Assembly (NCBI GenBank): GCA_037013685.1
Contig: CM072894.1
Location: 33,225,029-33,289,028 of the forward strand
Direction: 5' to 3'
Source of the DNA: Acridotheres tristis
Taxonomy: Eukaryota > Chordata > Aves > Passeriformes > Sturnidae
DNA: 64,000 nt
In this document: piece after piece, positions 1 to 12,802 of the stretch
How the letters are laid out: the number at the start of each line of letters is the position of its first letter
Numbering within the stretch: the stretch's first letter is position 1
Translations under genes and position numbers: made by a program
Notes under the pieces: model-generated
Seen by the model: the letters and a program-made list of their open reading frames with translations, nothing else
Database searches by the model: none
What the model was told of the DNA's origin: nothing

Positions 1-245
1 ACCCCAATGCTTTTGTGATTAACACGAATCTTTTATCAATTATCACAAGCTCATGGTTTAAAGCTTCCCAATTCAAAACCTTCAGCTCTTACTACTTTGC
101 ATCTGAATTTTTTATTAAAAAGCTGTGTTTGTATCTTGGGGCCAGCAACACACAGGAAAAAAGAAAAGAGTGTCTAAGGAGATGATCAAGGCTGTGTTAA
201 TCTGCATTTTTCATAATAGATTCCTTACTCTTCTTTAATATGGTT
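1..245. other. noncoding, no feature seen
   Basis: AT-rich sequence with stops in all frames. I see no repeat family or coding signal here before the first CR1 copy. Confidence 0.6.
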
Positions 246-600
246 TTGAGAAATGAAGGCTCTGAAGAGAACTTAAGAGACCCTTCCAGGATCTAAAGGA
301 GCTCCAAGAGATCTGGAGAGGGCTTTGGACCAGGCCTGGAGTGACAGGACAAGCCAGGAGGGCTTCAAACTGACAGAGCAGGGGATTAGATATTGAGAAA
401 AATTCATCTTTGTGAGGGTGGGGAGGCCCTGGCACAGGTTGCCCAAAGAAGCCATGGCTGTCCCTGGATCCCTGGAAATGTCCAAGGCCAGGCTGGACGG
501 ATCTTGGAGCTCCCTGGGATGTGTCCCTGCCCTTGCCAGGGCATGGGATGAGATGAGCTTCAAGGTCCCTTCAAACCCAAACTATTCCATGGTTCTGGGA
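246..600 (+). mobile_element. CR1 LINE, 3' end fragment
   Basis: A 5'-truncated CR1 non-LTR retrotransposon in sense orientation. It carries the conserved CR1 3' landmarks in order: the segment ending in CTTCCAGGATCTAAAGGAG, a run reading GACAGGACAAG, the motif GTGAGGGTGGGGAGGCCCTG, CACAGGTTGCCCA, ATCCCTGGAAATGTCCAAGG, and the terminal AAGGTCCCTTCAAACCCAAA followed by a decayed form of the 8-base terminal repeat (ATTCCATGGTTCTGG). Only the 3' region is present, with no reverse transcriptase, as usual for CR1 insertions. Several mismatches and small deletions mark it as an old copy. Small open frames here on both strands are CR1 by-products. Confidence 0.92.
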
Positions 601-3600
601 ACCTTGGTAAGTCGAGGACTTTAACCACCAGTGTTGGGGTAATACAGGACGAATAATTTTAGAATAAAGAGTCCCAACCATTGCATAAAAAAAGAGATAT
701 ATTTTCTACTTAGCTTTTTGAACTTTGATCAACAAGAAACAATTTTATCTAGAAACCTCAGAAACCACTTCTCTGTATGTTGGTGGAATCACAGCCCTTC
801 TAACTCAATTCACAGCCTTAATAAGTTCTGTCATCTGTTCTTCTGAGTCTCACTCCAATGTGCAGAAGAGCCTTATTTTAATTTATCTGTGTAAGAAATG
901 CCAGAATATAAGTTGTACAGTACTTACAGCAATCGATTCCCTGCAACAGCACTAAGATTACACAAATCAGAGCTATCATTTCCTGAATTTCACAGATGAA
1001 GAGAGGAATATCATTCTACTACACCTTTTAACTTGCGAGCTGTATAGAAAAATCATAAATAATTTCCATAGGGAAAAAAAAGAGCCATTGCTTCTCTTTC
1101 AATTTTCCTGTAGCTTCAATGCATTCCATTTTCAAATTAGTTTGATATAAAGAAAAGGGACATCAATGAAATGCTGTTACTCATCTGACTTTCTAAGTAG
1201 AGCTGCAGCCATGAAAGGTTATTGGAAATGATGTGGTTAAAGCACTGCAGTACATGTAGAAAGTGCAGCAAGGAAGGTCAAACTTGCAAGCAAATTCACA
1301 CGATAAGAAAGTATTGCTTTGATGATTTTTAAAACATCATAGTCATACTATATTGGGTCATCCACACTAGCCTGAATCTTTTTAAAAGTTATAATAAATT
1401 GAAAAATCCAATTTCTTGGATGAAATATTTTTATTTTTAAGTCAAATTCAAGCTTGATTGAAATGTACTTGCAGGATTTGCAAAGTAAGCCAAGTCTGTA
1501 AAGCAATCAAGAAATTTTGATGTAGGTAGCTGGAATAGTGTCATCCGTGATCTCCAAATTCCCAACACAAAGTTTCTCAGCAATGTATGAGGGAGGGGAG
1601 CTCCAGGGTTCAGAGTGTCTGGTAGATACATTCTGTTCTGGTGGAACTAAGTAGGAAAGTTTTAAAGGTGTATTACAAAATGCATTAACAAATCCCCTAG
1701 AAGCTGTTTCTGATCAGAGGAAGTTGAAATAAAATAATACAAATTTTTGAGTAATTTTTGGTATTTCATCTACTTCTCCTACCAATTAATAATATTATGT
1801 TTACTGCTCTGGAACCTCTTATTTAAGCAGAGAACAATGATTACACCAGTAATTTAGAGAGGTCTGATCAAACAAAATTCTTGCACTTATTTTTCTGAGC
1901 CAGGTCCAGGAGTGGATCTGCATCCATGATCCCACAGCCTGTTCTGTCTATGGAACAGAGATAACACACATAAAGTATTTTCTGTAGAATACACCCTGGG
2001 AAGCCTGTCAGTACATTGCACTGTGCATATAATTTCATACCACTATTTGTTTTAAATCCAGCTATCTGTAAACTAAATGGGCAATCGCACATTTTACCTT
2101 CTAGTGTCTGCTGGCTGCTCCTTGAGGATTTCTGGATGTCAGCATATAACCAGCATAGTCAGACTTTTTTTCCTGAGAAATAAAAGTATTTTTTTCTCTG
2201 TTGCCTTCTGCTTGAAATGTGATTATCAGGCCAGGGACTCATTGTTATTTTATTGTCTGACAGCTTCAGAATAGAATTGAGATATTACATATCTGTTGCC
2301 CTGAAAGCCTTTGCAAGATTTTGTCTTTGAGAGCATGTGAAGCAGCATTTCTCTTGGATCTCTGGCCACAAAGGGCTCTGACCTCTCTCTGCAGCAGCCT
2401 CTGTGCCCTGTGCCTTGTAAGGAGGCCGTGGCACAGCATCCTGCAGCCCAGCCCGCAGGGTGCTCCAGGCCAGGCCTGCAGGAGAAAATACCTGGCAGAT
2501 TTAGGATCTTCCCCACAGAACTGGGGCGGGATGTTAAATGGAGAGAGGAGAGCTGGGCTAGGAATGACTTTAGACAGCAGGGTATTTCTGGGTGATGTGA
2601 ACTGGAAACAGCTTTTGTTTCTCTAACAGTTGGTAGAGTTGCAGCTCGCTGGCAGAGAAACCCCAGAGCAGGAGAGGAGATTCTGGACAAAGAGGAAAAA
2701 GCTCGTGCAGAATTCCTGTTTTCCACCATGTTGCAGAGAGAGGGCTAAAGGGAATTATCCTCCTAGGAGACCCCAGCTTGCTCACTCTTGCAGGTTTTCC
2801 ATGTGCTGTTACTCTTAAATAATATTGCCCTGTTTTCTGTATAATTTTAGGAAGGTGTAAAAATCTTGTTGGCTTCACTCACACACTCTGCAATGGCACT
2901 CCAGGAGGCAAAACCACCCAACTTCAAATGCAATCCACAAATATCAGTGTTGTTTTCCTTGGATAGGCTACCAAAGTATAAAGCAGTATCAAATAAATCT
3001 TCCATGTCATCAAAGAAATCTTCATACCATTAGGCATTTGCTAGGATAAAAATATCCATATATTGCTGGAGGGGATTTTTTTCTGCTCTTTCTGTAAAAA
3101 AAATTACTGCCAGGAGTTCAGAGAAGTGAAAACTTAGTGGAGCTCATGGAAGGTATGATATACATACCTTTTACAACAGGATCAACACAGGGTCTTCACT
3201 GCTTTTTAATCTTAAAACTATTTTAAATTGTCTTGGGTCTGAACTGATTTTCCTCAAACAGTGTCTCCAGTTCTGCTCTAGCTTTGAAAACGAGACAGTT
3301 GGCAAAGAGCAGGAAAACACCTGCTGTGTCCAAGGCTTTCTGGAAGGCTGGGAGCCAACTGCTCTGCTAGAAACCCACCTCAAAAAGGCTTCCTGGGGGA
3401 CCGTGTCTGGCTTAGGGCAGAATCACTCCTGCACCGTGGGCATGGGAGAAAAAAAGGTTAATAAACCTCCCTACACCTTCCTGTGCTTAATTACTCCTAA
3501 GAGGGAGAGTCTTTCAGGAAGAGGCTGTGATGTTTCTCCCATGCACATCACTCCCCAGGGTACCCAGGGCAGGGAGCTCACATGCAAAGGCCATCAATCT

Positions 3601-3794
3601 GTGGGCTTAGTTTTAAATTGCCTGTCACTGGCACAGGTAATGGTACAATTACTGACATCCCTTGACATTAAACTCTGTTTATACTGATGCACATTGCTGT
3701 AGAAAGATTTCCTCAAGTTCTCTTTAAGGCAGAACATTACATTTTTCTCTTTAAATATCCTGATCCTAGATGCAACTCATGCCAACATTGTGAC
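601..3794. other. noncoding stretch with weak exon-like segment
   Basis: No gene is recognisable over about 3.2 kb. The only item noted is a 55-base minus-strand segment at 928-982 with plausible splice sites, listed separately. The open frame of 159 codons on the minus strand at 2250-2729 lies in locally GC-richer DNA and shows no domain, so I treat it as chance. Confidence 0.55.
928..982 (-). other. exon-like segment, possible hydrophobic leader
   Basis: On the minus strand a segment of 55 bases is preceded by a pyrimidine-containing tract ending in ATTCAG and followed by GCT|GTAAGTA, a strong donor match. In the frame starting at the first base it reads E followed by MIALICVILVLLQGIDC, a hydrophobic run like a signal peptide or membrane segment. 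A second frame is also open, so the frame is not settled. Chance pairs of splice-like sites are common in vertebrate introns, and nothing else supports a gene here. Confidence 0.2.
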
Positions 3795-3812
3795 TTTTTT
3801 TTTTTTTTTTTT
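3795..3812. repeat. poly-T tract
   Basis: An uninterrupted run of 18 T. No retrocopy body with a polyadenylation signal is recognisable beside it. Confidence 0.9.
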
Positions 3813-3975
3813 CCAATCTACCTGCAGTTTCTCTTTTCTCTTATACAACCTCTCCCAGCTCCTGTCCTCTTTTGCTCTTGGACACTTGCACCAAGAACAA
3901 TCGAGGTCTGTACTGGTCTGAATTTGCTGAGAAGCTTCAAAGGCAGATTTTCTTACTACACAGAAGCTCATTTGA

Positions 3976-4042
3976 TTTGATGGCAGGGGGTTGGGATGAG
4001 ATGATCTTTAAGGTCACTCCCAACCCAAATCATTCTATAATA
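3976..4042 (+). mobile_element. CR1 LINE, terminal 3' fragment
   Basis: A very short CR1 copy in sense orientation. It keeps only the last conserved block: GGCAGGGGGTTGGGATGAGA, then TGATCTTTAAGGTCACTCCC, then AACCCAAATCATTCTATAAT, which contains a decayed terminal ATTCTATG repeat. It is about 65 bases long and strongly 5'-truncated. Confidence 0.85.
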
Positions 4043-7000
4043 GCTAAAAAGCCACAGAATCAAGAAGTATGAGATCAATTAATGTGGAAAAAGTTGACAA
4101 CGTGACATTTTTTTTGTTGCTGTAAAACAACAAAACAAAGTTTAGTATTGCACAGCCTACTAAAAACATCAAAGTGAATAACTAAATGTGAGATTCCAGG
4201 GAGCATTTATGCTGCTATTACATATTGCACATAAGAAAGAAAAGGCTACTGAAAGAGGTGACTGATGTACGCAACCCTGAAAAAAACTTTGCAACAAGTA
4301 GAAAAGATAAATATACTTATGCATACTTAAAAAAATACATCAGATTCTGGATCAGTCCTTTAAGTTTTGGCTTAAGGTGCAAAAACTTTACTCTCATATA
4401 TAATTAAAATAAAAAGTGAAACTTTTTTGAAATACAAACTTTTAAAGATATTACCTCAATACACTTCTATTATACTGGCAATAAATAATTAAAATACCTT
4501 CTAAACATATTCCCCCATCAGTTTTATGGGAAAGGCTTAAGAACAGTTTCTGATTTAGATGTTCTGTTTGTTTTAATTTCCAAGAAAGACTATGGAAACA
4601 CATGAAAAATGGATCCTTGTTAGAAGCACGGGGCACCTGAACAAATCCCCCCAGTTTAGGGGTGGCTTCTGACAAAAGTAACTTACTTTTTGTATCTTTT
4701 GGTTATTGGTATGTCCCACCATGATCTCACCTACCACTGAGGTATCTCGTGAAGGAGTAGAAAGTTCCTACACTAAACAAGAGGCAGGACTTTTAAATAC
4801 TCTTTGTAAAAATGTGGCGAAATGAAAGCTCTAGTACAACCTGTAGAGAAAAACTCTATTCTATGATGATGTGATCTCTATCCAGATAAAGAGTAAGTGA
4901 GCTGTGATTTATCAGGGCAGCAAAAGACACTTCAGCTGTTGATTCCTCAAGCAAACTCTAAAAATGGTGGGGACACATTTCAAGGAGAGAGATTCCATCT
5001 AAGAGCTGCTCTGGTATTTTGTGAACCAAACGTGTCTGACTTTGGGATGCAGGGCAGGTACGTTTGTTCTGGCAGCCTTTTAATTGAATCCCTTCTCTGG
5101 CAGAGAGGCAGTTCCTGTGTGCGACAGTAATGTGGATTTATGGAAAATAATAAGGTGATCAGCTGCCCTGCAGAGTTATTATTTTGTTTCATTCAAAAAA
5201 AAAGGAAAAAAGAAAAGGCACTACACCTAAACTGATGTGCTGATGTATGCAGTGACACACGATGGCTGTTTCATAGTTCAGTGCAGTTAATGCAAAAACT
5301 GCCATTGCCTTCACTTAGGAATCAACTAGGAAGTAAATAAGCAAGGCAAAACAGAAAATGGGAGAAAAAAACCCCTAATGTTAGGTAAGTGCCAGAGAAG
5401 GGACTGTTTTATAAATATCCACATAGTTAAAAGAATTTCTAGAATTTCTTTTGATTCCATTTGTGTCCCTTTGTGTTCCCTGGGTTTCATATTTTGGTAG
5501 ATTTATTTAAGGCAAGATTAATCACCAAAGCAGTGAATTTAAAATTAATATCACAGAATATGAAATAGAATTAAAATATTGATTTAAAATTTATAATCAT
5601 GTTTATGCATAAATAATTATTATTTTTTGACTCATCTACCTCCTCACAGTTATCTCATCCTAATAATAATACAGTCAGATCAATGGAAGCTCTTTCTTTG
5701 AGTTTGCTGGGCACAGGAAAGTGCTCTTACAGACTGCTAACCAGAGATAAAACACCCTACATGATCCACTGCATCCAAGTAAAGCTGCTTGGGTTTCAAA
5801 TTTCAATCTACAAAACCACTTAACCCTTGTATTTTGTCCTCTGCAAAAAAAATCCCTGGGAAAATGCTTTAGTCCAGTGAATACTAACAAGAAATTGCCT
5901 AGGGCAGAAATTACTTACATGTACATACCCCCTTCTTTTCTGTTAAAATTCCAACTAGACACAGCACTTTGTGTCCTTCCTCTTTTTGGTTATCAGGCCA
6001 GAGACATTTTCAGGAAACCAGACATTTTCAGTTTTCCAATTAATATTTCCAAAACTTCTTTTCAGGGATGCAAAATTGTGCTGAAACAGCTGGAAGTACC
6101 AGAAAAATCCATCTGGCTTCACAAGAAATGGAACTGTGGCTTTCACCACATACAGGATCAGCTAAAACATATCCTTTGCTTAACCACAAGGAAAATATTG
6201 TGGGCACAAGCAGATCAAATTGAGAAGGATGCACTTTTCCACCAGGATACAGAAGACAAGATGCATCCTAGTGTATGACTATCACCACCCAGATAACCCC
6301 CTCAGCTGAGCCCTTCTCCACCCAGAGGAAACATTTCCATTGCTCCTTTTCAAATGCAGTAGTGTTTGAAATGGTGATATCACATCCTTTTAACCAAGAA
6401 GACTAAATTCTGTATCGTGTTTTGAGCCTTTCCGTGGGTAAGGAAGTTTCTGATCTAATCACAATCTTAGTGGTTCTCCATCTGTTACTTTAGCGTGCTT
6501 GGAAAGGTTTTTTTCTCTTTTTCCACTTAGAACACAACACCCAGCATATTACTGCAAGTTCCTACACTGGATTTGGTTAATCTTCATATACTTAATTGGG
6601 GTAGATGAGACAAAGTAAAGACAGCAAAGTAAATGAGGCAAAGAGGTAGTGGGAAGAGGAATGGTGCTCATGATCCCATGGGCAGAGCTGTACCAATTTA
6701 TCTCTTGACATTTTGTCCCATGTCTCACCCAACAGGCCTGGGAACACCAGGCCAGGGCACAACTGCATCACTGTGAGACAGAGACTGGAATTGAAGAGTC
6801 ATCATTTTCTATTCACCCTTTCCCATCAGTGCATAGCTCCTCTGTGGAAAATTTACTCAGGAACATCTAAAATTGTTCCCTGCTCCTTTTTAAGGGACTG
6901 TGCAGCTGAAGCTTCTTCTCTCATGAAGTCAGGGATGAGAAGCTCCCCGGAGCACATTGTGACGTGAAATATTTCTCCCCTCTCCCTTGCCTGTGTAAAT

Positions 7001-7628
7001 GGCAGTAATTATTTGGGATTGACATATGGCACATTAACTTATTCCTGTAACTTTCACACAGTCAAGCACCAGCAAAACTTGGAGGCTGACACTTGAATAC
7101 TTTACTTGGTGCAGCAAGCCCTACGACACAATAAAGTTTCTCATATTCCTCGTGGCAGTGCTATTTGTGGGAGAGGAATCATTTCTCTCCCTTTTCACTT
7201 GCCTTTTGAGTCCAACCCTGCCATTGATCAGCTCACCAAACTCCAAGTGACTCCAGTGTGAGTTCATATCCAGCTTTCTGGGAAAGTGGGATTTATTAAC
7301 ACTGCTGGAGCTCCCAGGCTGCTGCTGCTGCCTTATTGATCGGACCCTGTAAAATGGCATGTCTACCCACGGAGATTATGGATAGAATCAACTAAGGGCC
7401 ATCAGGCTGACTGATATTTTTAACAAATTTCATATTGCTTGTTATTTTTCTGGTGCTGCATGTGGGGAAACAAAGGTGCTAACAACGTAGGAGGGAAATA
7501 ATTTCTAAAAAGGGAATATCAAATGAACTTACAAATTTAAGTGGCATTTACTCTAGGCAAGAAAATATTTTCTCTGTATCTTATCAACAGTGCTTTTCAA
7601 GGTATGAATTCCTGCAACAGATATTCCT

Positions 7629-7740
7629 GGTTTTGTTTTTCGTTGCTGCTTTTTGGTTTTTGTTTGTGTTTTGTTGTTGTTGTTTTTTTGGTTTTTGTGG
7701 TTTTTTTTTGTTGTCGTTGTTGTTTGTTTTATTTTTTCTC
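7629..7740. repeat. G/T-rich low-complexity region
   Basis: Imperfect GTT, GTTT and GGTTTTT units over about 110 bases. The open frames listed through it encode only low-complexity F, V, L (plus) or K, N, T, Q (minus) runs. Confidence 0.85.
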
Positions 7741-8179
7741 TCCGAATTTTAACCTTTCCAGCTAATCCAGCCCTATTTTCTTTTTTTTTCTTATTAAAAA
7801 ATCGCAGATGGCCCATGCCCGGGGTCTACCTAAATCTTCTGGGATTTAAAAACCATGTTTGCTTTCCCATTCAATACTCCCAGGCTCAAGACTTTGGGTG
7901 GACTTTAATCAACTGCACATTGCCCTTTGCTTGATCTGAACAATCAGCTCAGAAAATTTCTCATTATGGCTTTTGTAAGAAGAAATAATAGCCTGTCTTC
8001 TTGCAAGCAAACACAATTTGAATGAGCAAAATTAATGTCTGCTTCTCTTTTTTTTCTTTTTCCCTGCTATTGATGTGATAGGTTATATACGAGGTGTAAT
8101 TACAATAATGTCAAAGTTGCTGCAGAAAGAGTTAATCTGCAAAGAAAAATTCCCACCAGGAAAAATAAAATAATCTCTG

Positions 8180-8360
8180 GTATGTAGATGAACTGTTTAC
8201 TTGGTAGCTCTTGTGTGATCAAAATGAAACTAAGCTGAACTGCTGAAACAATAAAAGTAAATTGTTACTGGAGCTTTGCGAACCTCAATTAAGTAATATT
8301 ATGCAGTAAACAACATTCTGGATTTTAATTAGGATAAAACAATTGAAAAAGGAGTTACCA
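8180..8360. promoter_or_regulatory. candidate conserved noncoding element
   Basis: An AT-rich block with short factor-like motifs close together: ACAATAAAAG and TAAACAACATTC (SOX or forkhead-like), CAATTAAGTAATATTATGCA (homeodomain plus POU-like) and TTTTAATTAGG (homeodomain). No repeat family explains it. The reading as an enhancer is inference from texture, with no alignment behind it. Confidence 0.25.
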
Positions 8361-8435
8361 ACCAGTTGTGTTATCTCACAGTAACCTTCAAACACTTCTT
8401 GCAGGAGACTTTTTCATTATAAAGATATTTATCTT

Positions 8436-8466
8436 AAAAAAAAAAAAAAAACAAACAAACCAAAAA
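8436..8466. repeat. poly-A / CAAA tract
   Basis: A run of 16 A followed by CAAACAAACCAAAAAA. No AATAAA signal or retrocopy body lies just upstream. Confidence 0.85.
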
Positions 8467-9179
8467 ACTATGAAAAAATCCACTCCCACTTTATTTTTAT
8501 GATCATCAAAAGTAATCTCATTATATATTTTCCCTCCTAAAAAAGTTTCTATAAAACTTTAAATTAAATAAATATGGGTATCGATGGTGGTTTTCTGGTC
8601 CCAGCTTTTCAATTACTTTTAAGAAAGCAAAGCATTTTGAAAATAATGTGATCAATTTGTTGCACTTAACTCTAACAAAACGAAATCACCATCTAATTAT
8701 CCAGTCAAACAAAAAACGAGTGCTAACTGGGGGGTAACTAATTTTAAATGGCAGGTACCAGAATGGAAATCATGCCTCATTTTGCATTTTTTCCTGGTAG
8801 GTATAATGCAGTGCAACACAGTATTTTTATTATTTATTTGCATTCTCTTGTAGTGCTGTGCACTCTGTAACAGAGATGAATTCCTTGCTGAGCTACCAGA
8901 TCCCGGGATGCCTTTGGCAGTGGTAAAGCAGATTTCTACAGAAACTGAAGCACAATCCACACTTTCACTCCTCACCAGTCTGTCCCAGCCCTGAAACTGG
9001 GTTCCTACAGCAAACCCTGAGTTTTCCATCCAGGAGCACAACATGGAGCATATGTCAGTACGGCTTAAGGGGGAATAAAATGTCCTGTTACTTCTAAAAG
9101 AAACTTCACCTCTGCCTCCAGCAGCCTGGAGAACATCACTTTCACAAACAAACATATTTATGTATGCAGACTGTTTAAG

Positions 9180-9450
9180 TGTCAATTACTGTCAATTAAG
9201 CTGTCTTCAAAATGTTAAAATTGCAGCCTTCTTATAAACATTGTTTCATTAATCAGCAGTGAAACAGCCCATTCTCAATGGAGACAAAATTATTGGTTTA
9301 AAAACGAAAAGTTGAGCTTGTAAAGAAATAACAATGACATTTGTAGGGGCTGACATTTCTGCACAACGTGGTGAGCTATTAATTTGCTAATTACACATGG
9401 AACGCTATTTCAGTACATATTTTAAGCAACAATCTAAATTGAACCTGAAG
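9180..9450. promoter_or_regulatory. candidate conserved noncoding element / enhancer
   Basis: A block dense in homeodomain and SOX-type motifs: TCAATTACTGTCAATTAAG, ACATTGTTTCATTAATCAG, AAATAACAATGACA, CTATTAATTTGCTAATTAC. Homeodomain cores (TAATT/ATTA), SOX cores (ACAAT/ATTGT) and a CATTAATCAG site sit within 270 bases. The complexity is high and no transposon is visible. This resembles the sequence style of vertebrate developmental enhancers; it is an inference only. Confidence 0.3.
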
Positions 9451-12400
9451 ATTAAAAATCTTGCCCTAAAGGCTTGGATTTCTCCCTTCCTTTTACATTG
9501 CAATATCTGAAGTAAATTAACAGGCTGCATTTTTTGTGGCTCTCTCAGGAGGGGAAGTGAGAAGCTCACGGGTCAGACCCTGCAATGCCCTGGGGGAACA
9601 GTCACCACTGCCCTGTAGTCTCCTCTGTACCTGCAGAATTTGTACATTTGTTTAACCCCCCTGCTCTTGAGAGGTCCAGCAGTGCCCAGAAATCCAGCTG
9701 GCACCTCTCTCTCCTTTTTACCCCACTGTTGGCACAGCTGCATTCACACCTGGAGTGTGGCAATGGCTCAGGTGCTCTCAGACCTCCTCTGGCAGGAACT
9801 TGGGAAGGGATTGCACGTGGAGGTGTCAATACCTTCTGCTGCTGCTTCTTTAGGTGATGATTCCCTTAATCAGCTCTTAATTCCACTTTATTAAAGAGAC
9901 AATGCCTTACAGAATGTCATTACCCCAGACCTTTGCTGCCAGGTAACATCCAACATCCTGATAGGGAATGTTCATGTGGAAAAAACTTTTGTTATTCCCT
10001 CCCCCAAGAAAATGACAGAATGGCCTGTACACAGCAGGCCAAAGAATCAGTGCCATCTCCAGCTGTTCCTCAGCCAAAACTCAGAGACCATCTGTGCCAA
10101 GCTGAGTAAAGTCTCACCTAATAACAATCTTCCTGGCTCTCCTTTCCTTCCCTACGTTGTATTTGCCCCCTCCTTTAACCTCCTAGTATCCTTGCTAGCA
10201 CTTTGCCCCTGCCTAGAGAAAGATAATTTCCTTAAACAGGGTTTTGACCCTATTCTACAGATCTCACCAGGGACCTTGGTCACTCACGAGACCTCAGCAG
10301 TTTTGTTCTGTGTTACTCAAAGGACAACTGTTGAAGGTCAAAATGAAAATTTTCCACCACCCTCACACACATATGGCCTTCACTTCCATATGACTGATAG
10401 CTTCCAGGTTCACAGAAGGAAGACTGACAGTTCTGTGATGTGGAACATCAAGCGAAATCCAACCTAATTAATTTAAAAGAAAATCCATCTTTTAACGCTT
10501 CAGTTGGTTGATTTTTCTACCAGCTGAACGCAAAGCTCAGATCTTAGTCAAATTCATAAGTGACATTGGGCCTGTTCCTTTCTCTCTTTGTGTCCACCTT
10601 CTCAATATCCAAACAAGGATAAAGTGTGTAAGAAAGAGCTGAAAAAGCATCAAGAGAAATCAGGGAACTTCAAGTTGCCTGGCAGTGTGGTACATGACAC
10701 TCTCTGGAAATCAGCTCTTCCTGTTATACCTCCGTCCTAATTTCCCTGATGATAATAAGCATTAGAAGAAGAAAACCCATGCTTAGAGGATTTAGAGCCC
10801 TTCAATTATTCTTGTTTTTTTTTTAATTTTGGTCTCTCCTTTGAGGAATGCTGTTTCCTGTGTAAATTGTTTTCTCCCCCAGCAGCCATCTCTCACGGCT
10901 CAGGGAGCCCCAGCCCAGCACTCAGACAGCCACAGGCTCCTCCAAGCTCCTGAGAGCAGGCACTCAGTGTCCCCGAGAGGACACAGAGGCTGAAATCAGT
11001 CACTCATCTACAAATGAAGGGTTAAAAGGCCTTATTTGACCAGTCTCCTTAGCTACATTCCTTAAGGGAAAGCTGATCCAAGTGTATATAGATGTGTATA
11101 TAAGAGTATTGTCTGCTTACAGAATGTGAACATGCAGAACTTTTACAAGTTTTCATACTCATCCCCAGCCTCATTACCTGTATTTTCTCTCTGTAGATAC
11201 ATATTTGGGTTCCATTAGAGAATGGGCTTAGTCTGACCAAAACCTCCTCTATCCAAGCTATATTCAGCTGGTCTAAGACACCTCCACTTCTATAAATTCT
11301 GTTCTGAGAGAATTCTTTTACAATGGACCATGTCACTGCTAGAGGTTCTCATGTTCTCTGTGCACAGTGAGAGGATGCAGGTAATCTTTTACTTTTGAAC
11401 GTCTCAAAGCATGTGTATTTTTATTCAATTTTTCTGAAAGGTCAATATACTACAGATCACTTATCAGTGATCCTTCCTTGCCTAGGCATCATTTGTTCAC
11501 TGTGGCATCAGTTTTCCTGGTTCAACAGTCAGCTCCTAATAAAAGAGGATGACATGTATTAGAAGTAAAGAAAAATAGCTGTAATAATAGCACTCCAATC
11601 CTACTTACTTGTCTCTTAACCTCTTTCTTTCAAAGGCTCCCACGCTGCAGTGCTCGGAAGAAAGTTGCCATTGAATTATCCACCGGAAATCCATTGGCAT
11701 CTATTGCTGCTCTGGTGCAGCAGCGTACAGGGCAACAATAACTGATAACACTTCTCACATCCCTGCCCCTCCTCCGGCTCAAACTGTGGCTCTAGAAATA
11801 AAACCTGGTGCAGACATGGAATATTTTTTTTTAAATTAAGCTCACAGCTGCAAAGAGAAATCAGCTCCATCTGACAGCTTGGCCCCCCAGGACCTCGGTG
11901 CTCGCCCACTGCCCCCCTGCTCCTCACAGCATTGTTCTGAGGAAGCACTTCTACTGCAATTCTCACTGATCATGAAAGGCAAATAAACCAAATCCCAGAA
12001 GCAAAAGCAAAAAGCATCAATAGAGTTTTCTCCAGCAGCCTACTGCTATTTATACAGGTGACAGTGAACATTCACACATCAAAACCATTGGTATTTTGGC
12101 ATGTCTTCCAGAAGCAATCATCTCCCTAATGGACAGCACGGTAAATAAGCCCTCCCTGATGAGGAGAAGATGCTTGAATCCTTATAGCAGCAGTCTGTAA
12201 TGAAGAGGATGCAGATTCAGTTCCCTGTCAGATTTCCTGATAGGAGATTTTTTTAGAAATCTCACAGGTACCTCTGGATTTCAGTACAAGGATCTAGGTG
12301 GCTTTTAATGCCACAATTAAAATTTCTGTGCTTTTCCTAACTTCACAGAGGAATTATCAAGATTGATACATTAAAGAACAAGGGATTCATTAGGGAGCTG

Positions 12401-12649
12401 ACAGCACACAGCTTTGGTATCTAAAGTGGATGGAAATTTGGTCTGGGTGAACAAACCCTCCAGCCTAAAACTGTACTGATTCCACGAATGATTGGTTCAA
12501 GGGGGCAGAGGAACAGCCACGATCTGCTCCTTTTTTTAGGGCACAGTAGCCACATAATGCTGATTTGCACCTCTGTCCCCCAAATGCACTCTGAGAGGGG
12601 CCCAGAAAACTTCACAGCAGATGATGATGATTTCATCTGTCTGCATGGC

Positions 12650-12802
12650 ACAATCCTAGAGTGGTTTGGGACAGAAGGGACCCTAAACACCTTCCAGTTC
12701 CATCCCCTGCCATGGGCAAGGACACTTTCCACTGTCCCAGGTTGCTCTAAGCCCATCCAGCCTGACCTTGAACACTTCCAGGGATGGGGCATCTTGCTGT
12801 CT
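12650..12802 (-). mobile_element. CR1 LINE, 3' end fragment
   Basis: A CR1 copy inserted in antisense orientation, so its 3' end is at the left. The reverse-complement landmarks are present in order: TTTGGGACAGAAGGGACC, the motif CCCCTGCCATGGGCAAGGAC, ACTTTCCACTGTCCCAGGTT, GCCCATCCAGCCTGACCTTG, and CACTTCCAGGGATGGGGCAT. About 150 bases remain. Confidence 0.9.

Larger units (their letters stand above)
4043..12649. other. noncoding stretch, candidate conserved blocks
   Basis: No gene is recognisable in about 8.6 kb. It holds a G/T-rich simple region (7629-7740), a poly-A tract (8436-8460), two motif-dense AT-rich blocks that look like conserved noncoding elements (8180-8360 and 9180-9450) and a small perfect inverted repeat (11455-11472). 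Open frames of 133 to 163 codons at 5877-6278, 8697-9185 and 9976-10467 have no domain or compositional signature of coding DNA. Confidence 0.5.

Noticed and set aside
2250..2729. 159-codon minus-strand open frame
   Set aside because: No recognisable domain; sits in a locally GC-richer patch that lowers stop frequency.
4685..4735. Minus-strand segment of about 50 bases ending at a GTAAGT donor near 4683
   Set aside because: Short, mediocre acceptor, no recognisable peptide.
8697..9185. 162-codon minus-strand open frame
   Set aside because: No domain and no coding-like structure; partly overlaps a probable noncoding element.
9976..10467. 163-codon plus-strand open frame
   Set aside because: Composition and content look random; no domain or repeat-encoded protein recognised.
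11619..11654. 36-base minus-strand segment between CTGCAG and GTAAGT
   Set aside because: Same type of chance splice-site pair; too short to judge.
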